In this document: in pieces, positions 1 through 5,160 of the stretch
How positions within the stretch are numbered: the stretch's first letter is position 1
Layout: each line of letters starts with the position of its first letter
NCBI GenBank assembly: GCA_900554975.1
Contig: USJI01000100.1
Coordinates: forward strand, 1-5,160
Reading direction: 5' to 3'
Source: an uncultured Ruminococcus sp.
Lineage (GTDB): Bacteria; Bacillota; Clostridia; Oscillospirales; Ruminococcaceae
DNA: 5,160 nucleotides
The notes under the pieces: generated by a model
What the model was told of the DNA's origin: nothing
Databases searched by the model: none
The model's input: the letters and a program-made list of their open reading frames with translations, nothing else
Program-made: the position numbers and the translations under genes

Positions 1-1420
1 CTGCATATTTCTGATACAAAACAACGGAAAGTACAAATATTATAAAATAGCATAAAAGGGTAGATATTGCAGCACCGGCAACGTTTATTTCCGGAATTGT
101 TATAAGTACAAGGTTTCCTGCAAGTTTTACAGCAACTCCGGCAAGCATGAGTTTTACCGGAATATCCGCCCTGCCTGTTGCCTGAAGACAGCTGAATATC
201 GGAAATGAAAGAGCAAGGAAAATAACTGCGATTCCAAGGAATGCAAGGCTTTGCTCAGAAACGGCACATTCCCTTATACGGTTCGGGAAAATAAAAAGAA
301 GTATTGGCTTTGCAAGAAAGCATATTCCAAGCCCTGACGGAACAGCTATAAAAGCAGTTGCGGCAATTACATTTTCTGATAGTTTTTCAACAGCATTCCG
401 GTCGGATTTTGTCCAGCTTTCGGCAATGCTCGGAAGAATTCCTTTCCCGAACATATTTGTAACGGACGGTATGAGATTGAATACGGTAACGGCAAGACCT
501 GTAAAAGACCCGTAAATGAAATCGGATATATCCTCCGGCTGAATGCTCTCAAGACCGTATCTTTCTGTCAGCAGTTCAGGGTAGTTTTTTATTGTCCTGT
601 CAAGGCATCTTATAATAGTCGCAAGGTCGATAAGCGAGGTCAGATTTGTAACAATTGAACCAAGTGCAACCGGTATCAGTATTTTAAACAGCGACTTTAT
701 AACAGAGCGTGTGCTTTCTTCCGGTTGTGATGAAAAGGCGGTATTGCGAAGCTCTGTTCCTGTTCCACGGATGTAGAGAAACAGTGTGCCTGCAAGGGTT
801 GACAGACTTATTCCGAGTACTGCCGCTGCTGCTGCCGCCGCATAAATATCTGTTCCCTCCGGAAGCATGGCAAGTATTCTTTCAGGGTGATTCAGAACAT
901 ACGAGCAGAGGAAAAGTCCTGCGGCAAGGCGGACAACAGCCTCAATGACCTGTGAAACTGCTGTCGGGTACATATTTCTCATGCCCTCCCAGCTTCCCCT
1001 GTAAACAGCAGTAATACAGCCGAAAAGTACGCACGGAGCAATCATAAGTATGGAAAGCTCGGCTTTCGGACAGGCTGTCACCTTTTCTGCAAAAGGTTTT
1101 GACAGCACAGCTACAAGAACCGAACCGGCAAGTCCCACCAGAGAAAAAAGAGCAAGCGAAACCCTGTTTATTTTCCTGACATTGCGGTAATTGCGGTACG
1201 CACAGTTTTCGGCAGTCAGCTTTGCAACCGCTGTTGTAAGTCCTGTCGCAGTAAGCGCATAGACAGGCAGAAACAGACCGTATGCACAGGAAAAATAACT
1301 CATTCCGACACCGCCGAGCATATTTGTAAGCGGTATCTTGAACAGTGCCCCGACAGCCTTTGCGACCACCGCAGAAATAATCAGAATTACTGAACCTTTA
1401 AGAAAACTCTGCTTTTTCAA
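1..1420 (-). CDS. spoVB: SpoVB-type polysaccharide flippase (MOP/MVF family), 3' end cut by window edge
   Basis: Integral membrane protein of the MurJ/SpoVB/Wzx superfamily; members flip lipid-linked glycan precursors across the cytoplasmic membrane, and SpoVB acts in spore cortex synthesis in Bacillus. The frame is open for 473 codons from 1420 to the left edge; with a usual length near 500-550 residues, only the last few dozen are missing. Seen directly: a basic N-terminus (MKKQSFLKGS) leading into a first membrane helix at about 10-28, then IPLTNMLGGVGM (29-40), the family-typical stretch RGSWEGMRNMYPTAVSQVIEA (141-161), GKGILPSIAESW (325-336), and many hydrophobic segments. A run of seven alanines lies at 194-200. 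The start is TTG (1420-1418), chosen because it follows GGAAAGGA at six bases and matches where SpoVB proteins begin; I saw no in-frame ATG just upstream. It is divergent from the aminotransferase. The family assignment is firm; SpoVB rather than another MOP paralogue is likely, and a sporulation role is not shown by the sequence. Confidence 0.9.
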   Translation of the reverse strand, partial: MKKQSFLKGSVILIISAVVAKAVGALFKIPLTNMLGGVGMSYFSCAYGLFLPVYALTATGLTTAVAKLTAENCAYRNYRNVRKINRVSLALFSLVGLAGSVLVAVLSKPFAEKVTACPKAELSILMIAPCVLFGCITAVYRGSWEGMRNMYPTAVSQVIEAVVRLAAGLFLCSYVLNHPERILAMLPEGTDIYAAAAAAAVLGISLSTLAGTLFLYIRGTGTELRNTAFSSQPEESTRSVIKSLFKILIPVALGSIVTNLTSLIDLATIIRCLDRTIKNYPELLTERYGLESIQPEDISDFIYGSFTGLAVTVFNLIPSVTNMFGKGILPSIAESWTKSDRNAVEKLSENVIAATAFIAVPSGLGICFLAKPILLFIFPNRIRECAVSEQSLAFLGIAVIFLALSFPIFSCLQATGRADIPVKLMLAGVAVKLAGNLVLITIPEINVAGAAISTLLCYFIIFVLSVVLYQKYA

Positions 1421-1513
1421 AATTTGTCCTTTCCGATATGCCGTATTGCAAAAATATCTTAATATAAATTTGGTAAAAGTGCATAATGATTTTGGGATTT
1501 ATCAAAAAATATA

Positions 1514-1542
1514 TTGCTACAATTTCAAATATGTGTTATAAT
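1514..1542 (+). promoter_or_regulatory. Sigma-A-like promoter (extended -10) for the aminotransferase operon
   Basis: A -35 box TTGCTA (1514-1519) is followed by exactly 17 bases and a perfect -10 TATAAT (1537-1542). A TG at 1534-1535, one base before the -10, makes it an extended -10 element. The predicted start of transcription is near 1549, giving a leader of about 40 bases before the ATG at 1588. It lies in the spacer shared with the divergent flippase gene, for which I found no equally good promoter. Confidence 0.72.
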
Positions 1543-1587
1543 TATATGCGGTTATATTTTAGCATATGAAACGAGGTTGAAAAATTT

Positions 1588-1746
1588 ATGACTTATAAAT
1601 TTTCGGATAAGGTTTCAGGACTTCAGGCGTCTGCGATCAGGGAAATTTTAAAATTTACCGCTGATCCGGAGGTTATTTCATTTGCGGCAGGAAATCCTAT
1701 TTGGGAAATTATGGGGATTTCCGGGTACTGCGCTGTCTTACTGTAA
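1588..1746 (+). pseudogene. N-terminal fragment of the frameshifted PLP aminotransferase
   Basis: This 52-codon reading frame encodes the true N-terminus of the aminotransferase whose body follows in another frame. The ATG at 1588 has a GAGGT ribosome binding site at 1573-1577, ten bases upstream, and lies about 40 bases after a strong promoter. The product begins MTYKFSDKVSGLQASAIREI and reaches VISFAAGNP (29-37), the Gly-rich N-terminal substrate-loop signature of 2-aminoadipate/MocR-type aminotransferases. After GNP the frame stops resembling the family and ends at TAA (1744-1746). A third frame at 1718-1738 reads FPGTALS, which looks like the family's FP motif, and the downstream frame resumes with VTDIFQKDP. 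Removing one G from 1713-1716 and one T from 1738-1739 would join all parts into a 398-residue protein. It is either a real mutation or a sequence error. Confidence 0.75.
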
Positions 1747-2786
1747 CAGATATTTTTCAGAAAGATCCGGTACTTGCTTTGCAGTACAGCATTTCTGAGG
1801 GTTACACTCCGCTAAGGGAACTTCTGAAAAAACAGCTTGAACAGGAACATTGTTTTGATCCTCAGAAAGATGATCTGATAATTACTTCCGGTGCTCAGCA
1901 GGCAAACGAACTTTCATGCAAAGTCCTCTGCAACGAGGGAGATACTCTTATATGTGAATCACCGAGCTTTATCGGTTCGCTCAATGCATTCCGTTCGTAC
2001 AATGTAAGCCTTAAAGGAATAGAAATGGAAAAGGGCGGAATGAAAACGGATGTTCTGGAAAACGTGCTTAAAAGCAGCAGCGGACAGAAACTTATCTACG
2101 TTATCCCGAATTTCCAGAATCCTACCGGTGACACAATGTCGGCTGAAAAAAGAAAGGCTGTCTATGAACTGGCTTGTAAGTATGATGCTGTTATTCTTGA
2201 GGATAACCCATATGGCAAACTGCGTTTTGCCGGCGAGGAAGTTGAATCCATAAAGAGCCTTGATACACAGGGAAGAGTTTTGTATTCAGGCACTTTTTCA
2301 AAGATACTTGCACCGGGACTCAGAGTCGGCTATATAGCAGGACCTCGTGAAATAATACAGAAGATAATTGTCTGCAAACAGGTTTCCGATGTTCATACCA
2401 ATATATGGGCGCAGCTGCTCTGTTACCGTTTTATGACAGAGTGCGACATGGAAAAGCACTATGCCGGACTTCGTGAAATATACCGCAAAAAATGCAGTCT
2501 TATGCTGGATAATATGGATAAGTATTTTTCAGCAAAGGTCACATATACAAAGCCTGAAGGCGGATTGTTCATCTGGGCAACCCTTCCGGACGGAAGCGAT
2601 ATGATGGATTTCTGCACAAAAGCTGTTAGAGATTACAAGATAGCTGTTGTTCCGGGAACTGCATTTATGATAAATGAAAGCGAAAAAACCAATTCGTTCC
2701 GACTGAATTTCTCTACCCCGACAGATGAACAGATAGTCAGGGGAGTTAAAATTCTCGGAGATATGACAAAAGAAATACTTGATTAA
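1701..2786 (+). CDS. PLP-dependent aminotransferase, fold type I (MocR/LysN-like, no HTH domain); main body of a frameshifted gene
   Basis: Cytosolic class I/II aminotransferase that would move an amino group between an amino acid and a 2-oxo acid through pyridoxal phosphate; the substrate cannot be read from the sequence. In this 361-residue frame the hallmarks are in order: QYSISEGYTPLRELL (28-42), SGAQQANEL (63-71, cofactor phosphate-binding turn), NPTG (140-143), the PLP-contacting Asp168 and Tyr171 in EDNPYG, SGTFSK with the Schiff-base Lys201, PGLRVGY (205-211), and Arg334 in FRLNFS, expected to bind the substrate carboxylate. The whole catalytic core is therefore intact. The apparent TTG start at 1701 is probably not native: the genuine N-terminus is at 1588 in another frame, and residues 1-14 here read as out-of-frame translation before homology resumes at VTDIFQKDP. 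Repaired length of about 398 residues suits the family. No N-terminal GntR-type HTH is present, so it is an enzyme rather than a MocR regulator. The unknown gene follows after 16 bases. Confidence 0.88.
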   Translation: MGNYGDFRVLRCLTVTDIFQKDPVLALQYSISEGYTPLRELLKKQLEQEHCFDPQKDDLIITSGAQQANELSCKVLCNEGDTLICESPSFIGSLNAFRSYNVSLKGIEMEKGGMKTDVLENVLKSSSGQKLIYVIPNFQNPTGDTMSAEKRKAVYELACKYDAVILEDNPYGKLRFAGEEVESIKSLDTQGRVLYSGTFSKILAPGLRVGYIAGPREIIQKIIVCKQVSDVHTNIWAQLLCYRFMTECDMEKHYAGLREIYRKKCSLMLDNMDKYFSAKVTYTKPEGGLFIWATLPDGSDMMDFCTKAVRDYKIAVVPGTAFMINESEKTNSFRLNFSTPTDEQIVRGVKILGDMTKEILD

Positions 2787-2802
2787 AGAGAGGTAAATTA
2801 AA

Positions 2803-3342
2803 ATGGCTGGAAAACGTTCTGTTCTGGACAGATATACAAGTTCACAGAAATATATAGTATCAAGAGGTAAGGCTCTTACATTCCCTGCAACACCTTTTAA
2901 GAGAGATTTTGCAGAAAATGAAGTTTATGGTGCGGTTGTTGATATCCCTATGTCACCTACAGTTCTTGCAAGTCTTGTATGTTTTGCAAACGGTGCTGCA
3001 AACCTTTATTTCAATCTCGGCGGAGAATATGTAAATGCGGCGGGAAGATACAGAGGTGTTGCACAGGCAGCGTTTGACTTTATCAAGAATGCATCTGACC
3101 TCCTCGAAGGCTGTGAAAAGACAACAAAATTTGATATGCCGACAGCAGGCAAAAACTTCGTTTACCTTATCACAAAGGGCGGAGTTTACAAGACAGTTAT
3201 TATTCCGAACGCTATCCCGACAGAAGCTGAAAACAAAAAGAAGCTTCATTATTATTATCAGAGAGTTATGGCTGAACTCAGAACAGCTCAGCTTAAGGAT
3301 CAGGCTGCCGGAATCAGCGACGGTTATATCTCAGTAAAATAA
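2803..3342 (+). CDS. Uncharacterised 179-residue protein, probably soluble
   Basis: I do not recognise this family. The ATG at 2803 has a good ribosome binding site AGAGAGG (2787-2793), nine bases upstream, and the gene begins 16 bases after the aminotransferase stop, so co-transcription is likely. There is no signal peptide or membrane helix. Visible layout: a basic N-terminus (MAGKRSVLDRYTSSQKYIVSRGK, 1-23); a hydrophobic strand-like region at about 42-78 (VYGAVVDIP, VLASLVCFANGAANLYFNLGG); a predicted helix at about 84-103 (GVAQAAFDFIKNASDLLEGC); two strands at about 118-134 (KNFVYLITKGGVYKTVIIP); and a charged helix at about 141-161 containing HYYYQRVMAELR. The alternation of strands and helices suggests a small alpha/beta domain, but I cannot name the fold. 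Codon use resembles the neighbours, so there is no sign of recent transfer. That it is a real gene is well supported; the function is unknown. Confidence 0.85.
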   Translation: MAGKRSVLDRYTSSQKYIVSRGKALTFPATPFKRDFAENEVYGAVVDIPMSPTVLASLVCFANGAANLYFNLGGEYVNAAGRYRGVAQAAFDFIKNASDLLEGCEKTTKFDMPTAGKNFVYLITKGGVYKTVIIPNAIPTEAENKKKLHYYYQRVMAELRTAQLKDQAAGISDGYISVK

Positions 3343-3401
3343 TTTTCCTTTGCCTTATGCGGTCTGGGGAAAATGCAGATATTTAACGTGAAAAATGGCT
3401 G

Positions 3402-3424
3402 TTCTGTTGAGAATATTAACAGAA
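3402..3424. repeat. Short inverted repeat (hairpin) in the spacer before mazG
   Basis: TTCTGTTGA (3402-3410) and TTAACAGAA (3416-3424) form a nine-pair stem with one G-T wobble and a five-base loop GAATA. It lies about 60 bases after the unknown gene's stop. No U-tract follows it on the plus strand, so it is a poor intrinsic terminator; it may be an operator, a 3'-end stabilising hairpin, or chance in AT-rich DNA. Confidence 0.4.
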
Positions 3425-3453
3425 ATGTCTTGAAAAAAACGTATAATTCTATT

Positions 3454-3497
3454 AAAATGCCGAAGTTGCGAAAAACTATTGCAATTTGTCGGATTTT
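3454..3497. repeat. Long imperfect inverted repeat overlapping the mazG promoter candidate
   Basis: The left arm has three blocks: AAAAT (3454-3458), CCGA (3460-3463) and AGTTGC (3464-3469). They pair with GCAATT (3481-3486), TCGG (3489-3492) and ATTTT (3493-3497). This gives 15 pairs with one G-T wobble, a single-base bulge on the left and a two-base bulge on the right, around an 11-base loop. The right arm covers most of the -35 box and part of the spacer of the predicted mazG promoter. It could be an operator, a weak terminator for the upstream operon (the right arm ends in ATTTT but GGGG follows), or a leader hairpin if the TATAAT at 3442-3447 is used. Confidence 0.5.
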
Positions 3498-3507
3498 GGG
3501 GTATTAT
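3479..3507 (+). promoter_or_regulatory. Candidate sigma-A promoter for mazG-hup
   Basis: A -35 box TTGCAA (3479-3484), a 17-base spacer and a -10 TATTAT (3502-3507) lie just ahead of mazG. Transcription would start near 3514, leaving about 20 bases before the GTG, which contain the AGGG ribosome binding site. A second perfect TATAAT lies at 3442-3447, but its best -35 (TTAACA, 3416-3421) is 20 bases away, so it is a weaker candidate. Confidence 0.6.
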
Positions 3508-3532
3508 ATAAAATACTGATTCAGGGAAACAG

Positions 3533-4339
3533 GTGAAAATGTTGGTAGATTTTCAGTTTAAGGAAAATTATAATATTGATGATCTTCTTGAGGTTATGAA
3601 GATTCTCCGCAGTCCTGAGGGATGTCCATGGGACAAGGAACAGACACATAAATCAATAAGACAGGATTTTATTGAGGAAGTTTATGAGGCTGTTGAGGCG
3701 ATTGATCTTGATGACAGGGAACTTCTGCGTGAAGAACTTGGAGATGTTCTGCTTCAGGTTGTTTTTCACTGCCGTATAGAAGAAGAAAAAAACAATTTTG
3801 CCTTTGATGATATCTGTGATGAACTTTGCAAAAAGCTTATTGTAAGACATCCTCATGTTTTCGGTCAGGTGACGGTTTCCGGTACGGGCGAGGTTCTCAG
3901 AAACTGGGACAGTATCAAGAAGGAAACAAAGGGTCAGGAAACTTATGCAGATACTCTTGAAAGCGTGGCAAAATCCCTTCCGGCACTGATGAGAGCACAA
4001 AAGCTCGGCAAGAGAGCTATGAGAGCTGGAATGGACTTTGAAACAAAGGAAGATGCTTTTGAATGTATAAAAGCTGAAACTGCTGAACTTGAAGAGGCTA
4101 TGCAGGAAAGCAGTCAGGAGCATATTGAAGAAGAATTCGGTGATCTGCTGTTTTCATGCGTTAATACCGCAAGACACCTTGGCATAGATGCAGAACTCGC
4201 TCTTACAAAGGCATCTGAAAAATTTATAAAAAGGTTTAAGGAAACCGAAAAACTCGTAACGCTGAGCGGAGCCGATATGAAGGCTCTTAGCATAGAAGAA
4301 CTTGACGTATTCTGGCGTCAGGCAAAACAAAATATTTGA
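3533..4339 (+). CDS. mazG: MazG nucleoside triphosphate pyrophosphohydrolase (two MazG domains)
   Basis: Cytosolic all-alpha NTP pyrophosphatase that cuts (d)NTPs to NMP and pyrophosphate, clearing aberrant nucleotides and, in some bacteria, influencing the stringent response. The 268-residue product is close to E. coli MazG (about 263) and has the same two-domain plan. Domain 1 spans about 18-115: SPEGCPWDKEQTH (27-39), the metal-binding EEVYE (48-52) and ELGD (68-71), then VRHPHVFG (104-111). Domain 2 spans about 155-240: QKLGKRAMRAGMDF, AETAELEEA (181-189) and EFGD (201-204). All the acidic Mg2+ ligands expected in both domains are visible. The methylase domain fused to MazG in Bacillus YabN is absent. 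The start is GTG at 3533 with AGGG six bases upstream; an ATG at 3539, two codons later, is the alternative and would use AGGTG. hup follows 33 bases after the stop, so the two are probably co-transcribed. Confidence 0.96.
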   Translation: MKMLVDFQFKENYNIDDLLEVMKILRSPEGCPWDKEQTHKSIRQDFIEEVYEAVEAIDLDDRELLREELGDVLLQVVFHCRIEEEKNNFAFDDICDELCKKLIVRHPHVFGQVTVSGTGEVLRNWDSIKKETKGQETYADTLESVAKSLPALMRAQKLGKRAMRAGMDFETKEDAFECIKAETAELEEAMQESSQEHIEEEFGDLLFSCVNTARHLGIDAELALTKASEKFIKRFKETEKLVTLSGADMKALSIEELDVFWRQAKQNI

Positions 4340-4372
4340 TTTTGGATCAAAAGGAAAATGGAGGAAATTAAA

Positions 4373-4648
4373 ATGACAAAAGCAGAATTAATAGCACAGG
4401 TTGCAGAAAAAAGTGAACTTTCAAAGAAAGATGCTGAAAAGGCTATTGCCGCAGTAGTTTCATCAGTTACAGATGCACTCGTTGCAGGTGACAAGGTGCA
4501 GCTCGTTGGCTTTGGTACATTTGAAGTTCGTGACCGTAAGGAAAAGGAATCCAAGAACCCAAGAACAGGTGAAAAGATTATCGTTCCTGCTAAGAAGGCT
4601 CCTGCATTCAAGCCTGGCAAGGCTCTTAAGGACGCTGTTAACGCATAA
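4373..4648 (+). CDS. hup: HU family DNA-binding protein
   Basis: Small dimeric histone-like protein that binds and bends DNA without sequence specificity and compacts the nucleoid. The product is 91 residues, the normal HU length. Seen: helical N-terminus MTKAELIAQVAEKSELSKKD, GFGTFEVRDR (46-55) leading into the beta arm, NPRTGEKI (62-69) with the arm-tip proline that intercalates into DNA (Pro63), and PAFKPGKALKDAV (77-89). The start is the ATG at 4373, not the in-frame ATG 15 bases earlier at 4358: the ribosome binding site GGAGGA (4360-4365) lies seven bases before 4373, homologues begin M(T/N)KAEL, and the upstream ATG would place its own Shine-Dalgarno too close. IHF is the alternative, but a single HU gene is the norm in Clostridia. 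A strong terminator follows 30 bases after the stop. I see no convincing private promoter in the 33-base gap after mazG. Confidence 0.97.
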   Translation: MTKAELIAQVAEKSELSKKDAEKAIAAVVSSVTDALVAGDKVQLVGFGTFEVRDRKEKESKNPRTGEKIIVPAKKAPAFKPGKALKDAVNA

Positions 4649-4678
4649 TTGCGTGATGTCTTGAATTAAAAAGTATCA

Positions 4679-4709
4679 GGGCGGAGATTTTCTCTGCCCT
4701 TTTTGTTTT
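4679..4709 (+). terminator. Intrinsic (rho-independent) terminator after hup
   Basis: GGGCGGAGA (4679-4687) pairs with TCTCTGCCC (4691-4699) in a nine-pair stem with one G-T wobble and a TTT loop, followed at once by the T-tract TTTTTGTTTT (4700-4709). This is a textbook intrinsic terminator. It sits directly before the rqcP ribosome binding site, which begins at 4711. Confidence 0.95.
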
Positions 4710-4723
4710 AAAGGAGGAAATAT

Positions 4724-4966
4724 ATGAGACTTGACAAATATCTGAAAGTTACAAGACTTATCAAAAGAAGAACTATTGCAAATGAAGCCTGTGACGCTGG
4801 AAAAATTATGGTCAACGGAAAAATTGCAAGAGCTTCATATGACATAAAGGTCGGCGATATTATTGAAATAAATATGGGCTCAAGACCGCTTAAAGCTAAG
4901 GTTCTGAACGTTACAGAATATGTGACAAAGGAAAGTGCAGCCGACAATTATGAGATAATCCAGTGA
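4724..4966 (+). CDS. rqcP: RqcP, S4-domain ribosome-associated quality control factor (YabO family)
   Basis: RqcP binds the 23S rRNA/tRNA region of obstructed 50S subunits and works with RqcH during alanine tailing of stalled nascent chains, marking them for degradation. The 80-residue product is almost entirely an S4 RNA-binding domain: MRLDKYLKVTRLIKRRTIA (1-19) carries the basic RNA-binding face (Arg2, Arg11, Lys14, Arg15, Arg16), followed by GKIMVNGKIA (26-35) and the S4 turn DIKVGDIIEI (40-49). It closely resembles Bacillus YabO/RqcP (about 86 residues), including the N-terminal RLDK-LKV-RLIKRRT pattern. The more distant Hsp15 (HslR) is longer and less similar. The start is firm: AAGGAGG (4711-4717) lies six bases before the ATG. 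The hup terminator ends two bases before that Shine-Dalgarno and I see no promoter between, so expression probably depends on read-through. No terminator was recognised after the stop. The usual next gene, yabP, would lie beyond the window if present. Confidence 0.96.
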   Translation: MRLDKYLKVTRLIKRRTIANEACDAGKIMVNGKIARASYDIKVGDIIEINMGSRPLKAKVLNVTEYVTKESAADNYEIIQ

Positions 4967-5027
4967 AAAAAATTATCTGAAAAAACATAAATATTCATAT
5001 TATTACAGGAAGAACACAAAATTTTTC

Positions 5028-5056
5028 TTGACATTTTCAACAAAAAAGTATAAAAT
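5028..5056 (+). promoter_or_regulatory. Near-consensus sigma-A promoter for a gene beyond the right edge
   Basis: A perfect -35 TTGACA (5028-5033), a 17-base A-rich spacer and a -10 TAAAAT (5051-5056) form the strongest -35 in the window. Transcription would start near 5063. No ATG with a ribosome binding site follows before 5160, so the transcript has at least about 97 bases of leader. This implies that the gene to the right does not rely only on read-through from rqcP. Confidence 0.75.
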
Positions 5057-5083
5057 AAATATATTGTATAAACTTGCACAATT

Positions 5084-5112
5084 ATTACTGCGGCTTTTCA
5101 TGCGGCTGTAAT
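5084..5112 (+). repeat. Symmetrical hairpin in the leader downstream of the right-end promoter
   Basis: ATTAC-T-GC-G-GC (5084-5094) pairs with GC-G-GC-T-GTAAT (5102-5112) around a seven-base loop TTTTCAT. The nine pairs are interrupted by one T-T and one G-G mismatch, placed symmetrically. The same stretch reads as a direct repeat of TGCGGCT (5089-5095 and 5101-5107). It lies about 20 bases into the predicted transcript. A TTTTT run at 5123-5127 is too distant for a good terminator, so its role, if any, is unknown. Confidence 0.4.
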
Positions 5113-5160
5113 TAAGTCATAATTTTTAATGTGTGAACGAGGTTTACCAGTTTAATTTTT

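Larger units (their letters stand above)
4967..5160. other. Gene-free right end
   Basis: No supportable reading frame lies in these 194 AT-rich bases on either strand. They contain the promoter at 5028-5056 and the hairpin at 5084-5112. A GAGG (5139-5142) resembles a ribosome binding site, but no start codon at suitable spacing follows before the edge. Confidence 0.6.

Noticed and set aside
1421..1513. Minus-strand promoter for the flippase, including a sporulation sigma-E type
   Set aside because: Several AT-rich boxes occur (for example TTGATA on the minus strand), but none has an acceptable -10 at the right spacing.
1338..1541. Plus-strand 67-codon reading frame across the start of the flippase gene and the divergent spacer
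   Set aside because: It overlaps the flippase coding region in antisense and runs through the aminotransferase promoter; its composition looks like random AT-rich translation, with no ribosome binding site.
1699..1746. Programmed ribosomal frameshifting in the aminotransferase
   Set aside because: No classical slippery heptamer with a following pseudoknot or stem is evident, two separate shifts would be needed, and the family is not known for recoding.
3342..3374. ATTTTCC/GGAAAAT inverted repeat directly after the unknown gene as a terminator
   Set aside because: The stem is only seven mostly A-T pairs with a 19-base loop, and no T-tract follows.
3653..4123. Minus-strand 156-codon reading frame inside mazG
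   Set aside because: It is an antisense shadow of a clearly coding mazG, rich in Phe, Ser, Leu and Lys runs, with no recognisable domain.
4302..4336. Private hup promoter using TTGACG at the end of mazG
   Set aside because: No acceptable -10 box lies 16-18 bases downstream; the best AT-rich hexamer is about 23 bases away.
4358..4372. Upstream in-frame ATG that would add MEEIK to HU
   Set aside because: The GGAGGA ribosome binding site lies inside this stretch and is ideally placed for the ATG at 4373, which also matches the usual HU N-terminus.
5136..5144. AACGAGGTT, also found at 1570-1578, as a shared regulatory element
   Set aside because: The left copy is explained by the aminotransferase ribosome binding site, the right copy has no start codon at suitable spacing in the window, and a nine-base match is weak evidence.

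Overview
The window looks like a chromosomal segment of a low-to-mid G+C Gram-positive anaerobe of class Clostridia, most likely a Ruminococcus-type Oscillospirales member. The reasons are gene content (SpoVB-type flippase, MazG, HU and RqcP in the neighbourhood where Bacillota keep spoVB-mazG-rqcP-yabP), strong AGGAGG-type ribosome binding sites, AT-rich spacers with sigma-A-like promoters, and closest remembered resemblance of the proteins. The genus is inference.

Layout, left to right. Positions 1-1420 hold, on the minus strand, a SpoVB/MurJ-like polysaccharide flippase with a TTG start; its last few dozen codons lie beyond the left edge. A 167-base divergent spacer (1421-1587) carries a strong extended -10 promoter for the rightward genes. 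Next is a fold-type I PLP-dependent aminotransferase (1588-2786) whose reading frame is broken near residues 38-52; the catalytic body is intact. Sixteen bases later comes an uncharacterised 179-residue protein (2803-3342), probably in the same operon. A 190-base spacer (3343-3532) holds two inverted repeats and a promoter candidate for mazG (3533-4339), a two-domain nucleotide pyrophosphohydrolase. Then come hup (4373-4648), a textbook intrinsic terminator (4679-4709) and rqcP (4724-4966). The last 194 bases hold no gene but carry a near-consensus promoter and a symmetrical hairpin, so another transcript probably starts there and runs out of the window.

How the genes fit together. The right half is a housekeeping set: MazG removes aberrant NTPs, HU compacts DNA, and RqcP assists RqcH in tagging stalled nascent chains on 50S subunits. 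SpoVB belongs to envelope or spore-cortex glycan export. The aminotransferase and the small unknown protein sit between two groups that are neighbours in many Bacillota, and spoVB points the other way, so the conserved neighbourhood appears rearranged here. I found no phage, transposon, CRISPR, tRNA or rRNA signal, and no convincing new multi-gene system. The items most worth a second look are the aminotransferase lesion, the orphan 179-residue protein and the structured spacers.
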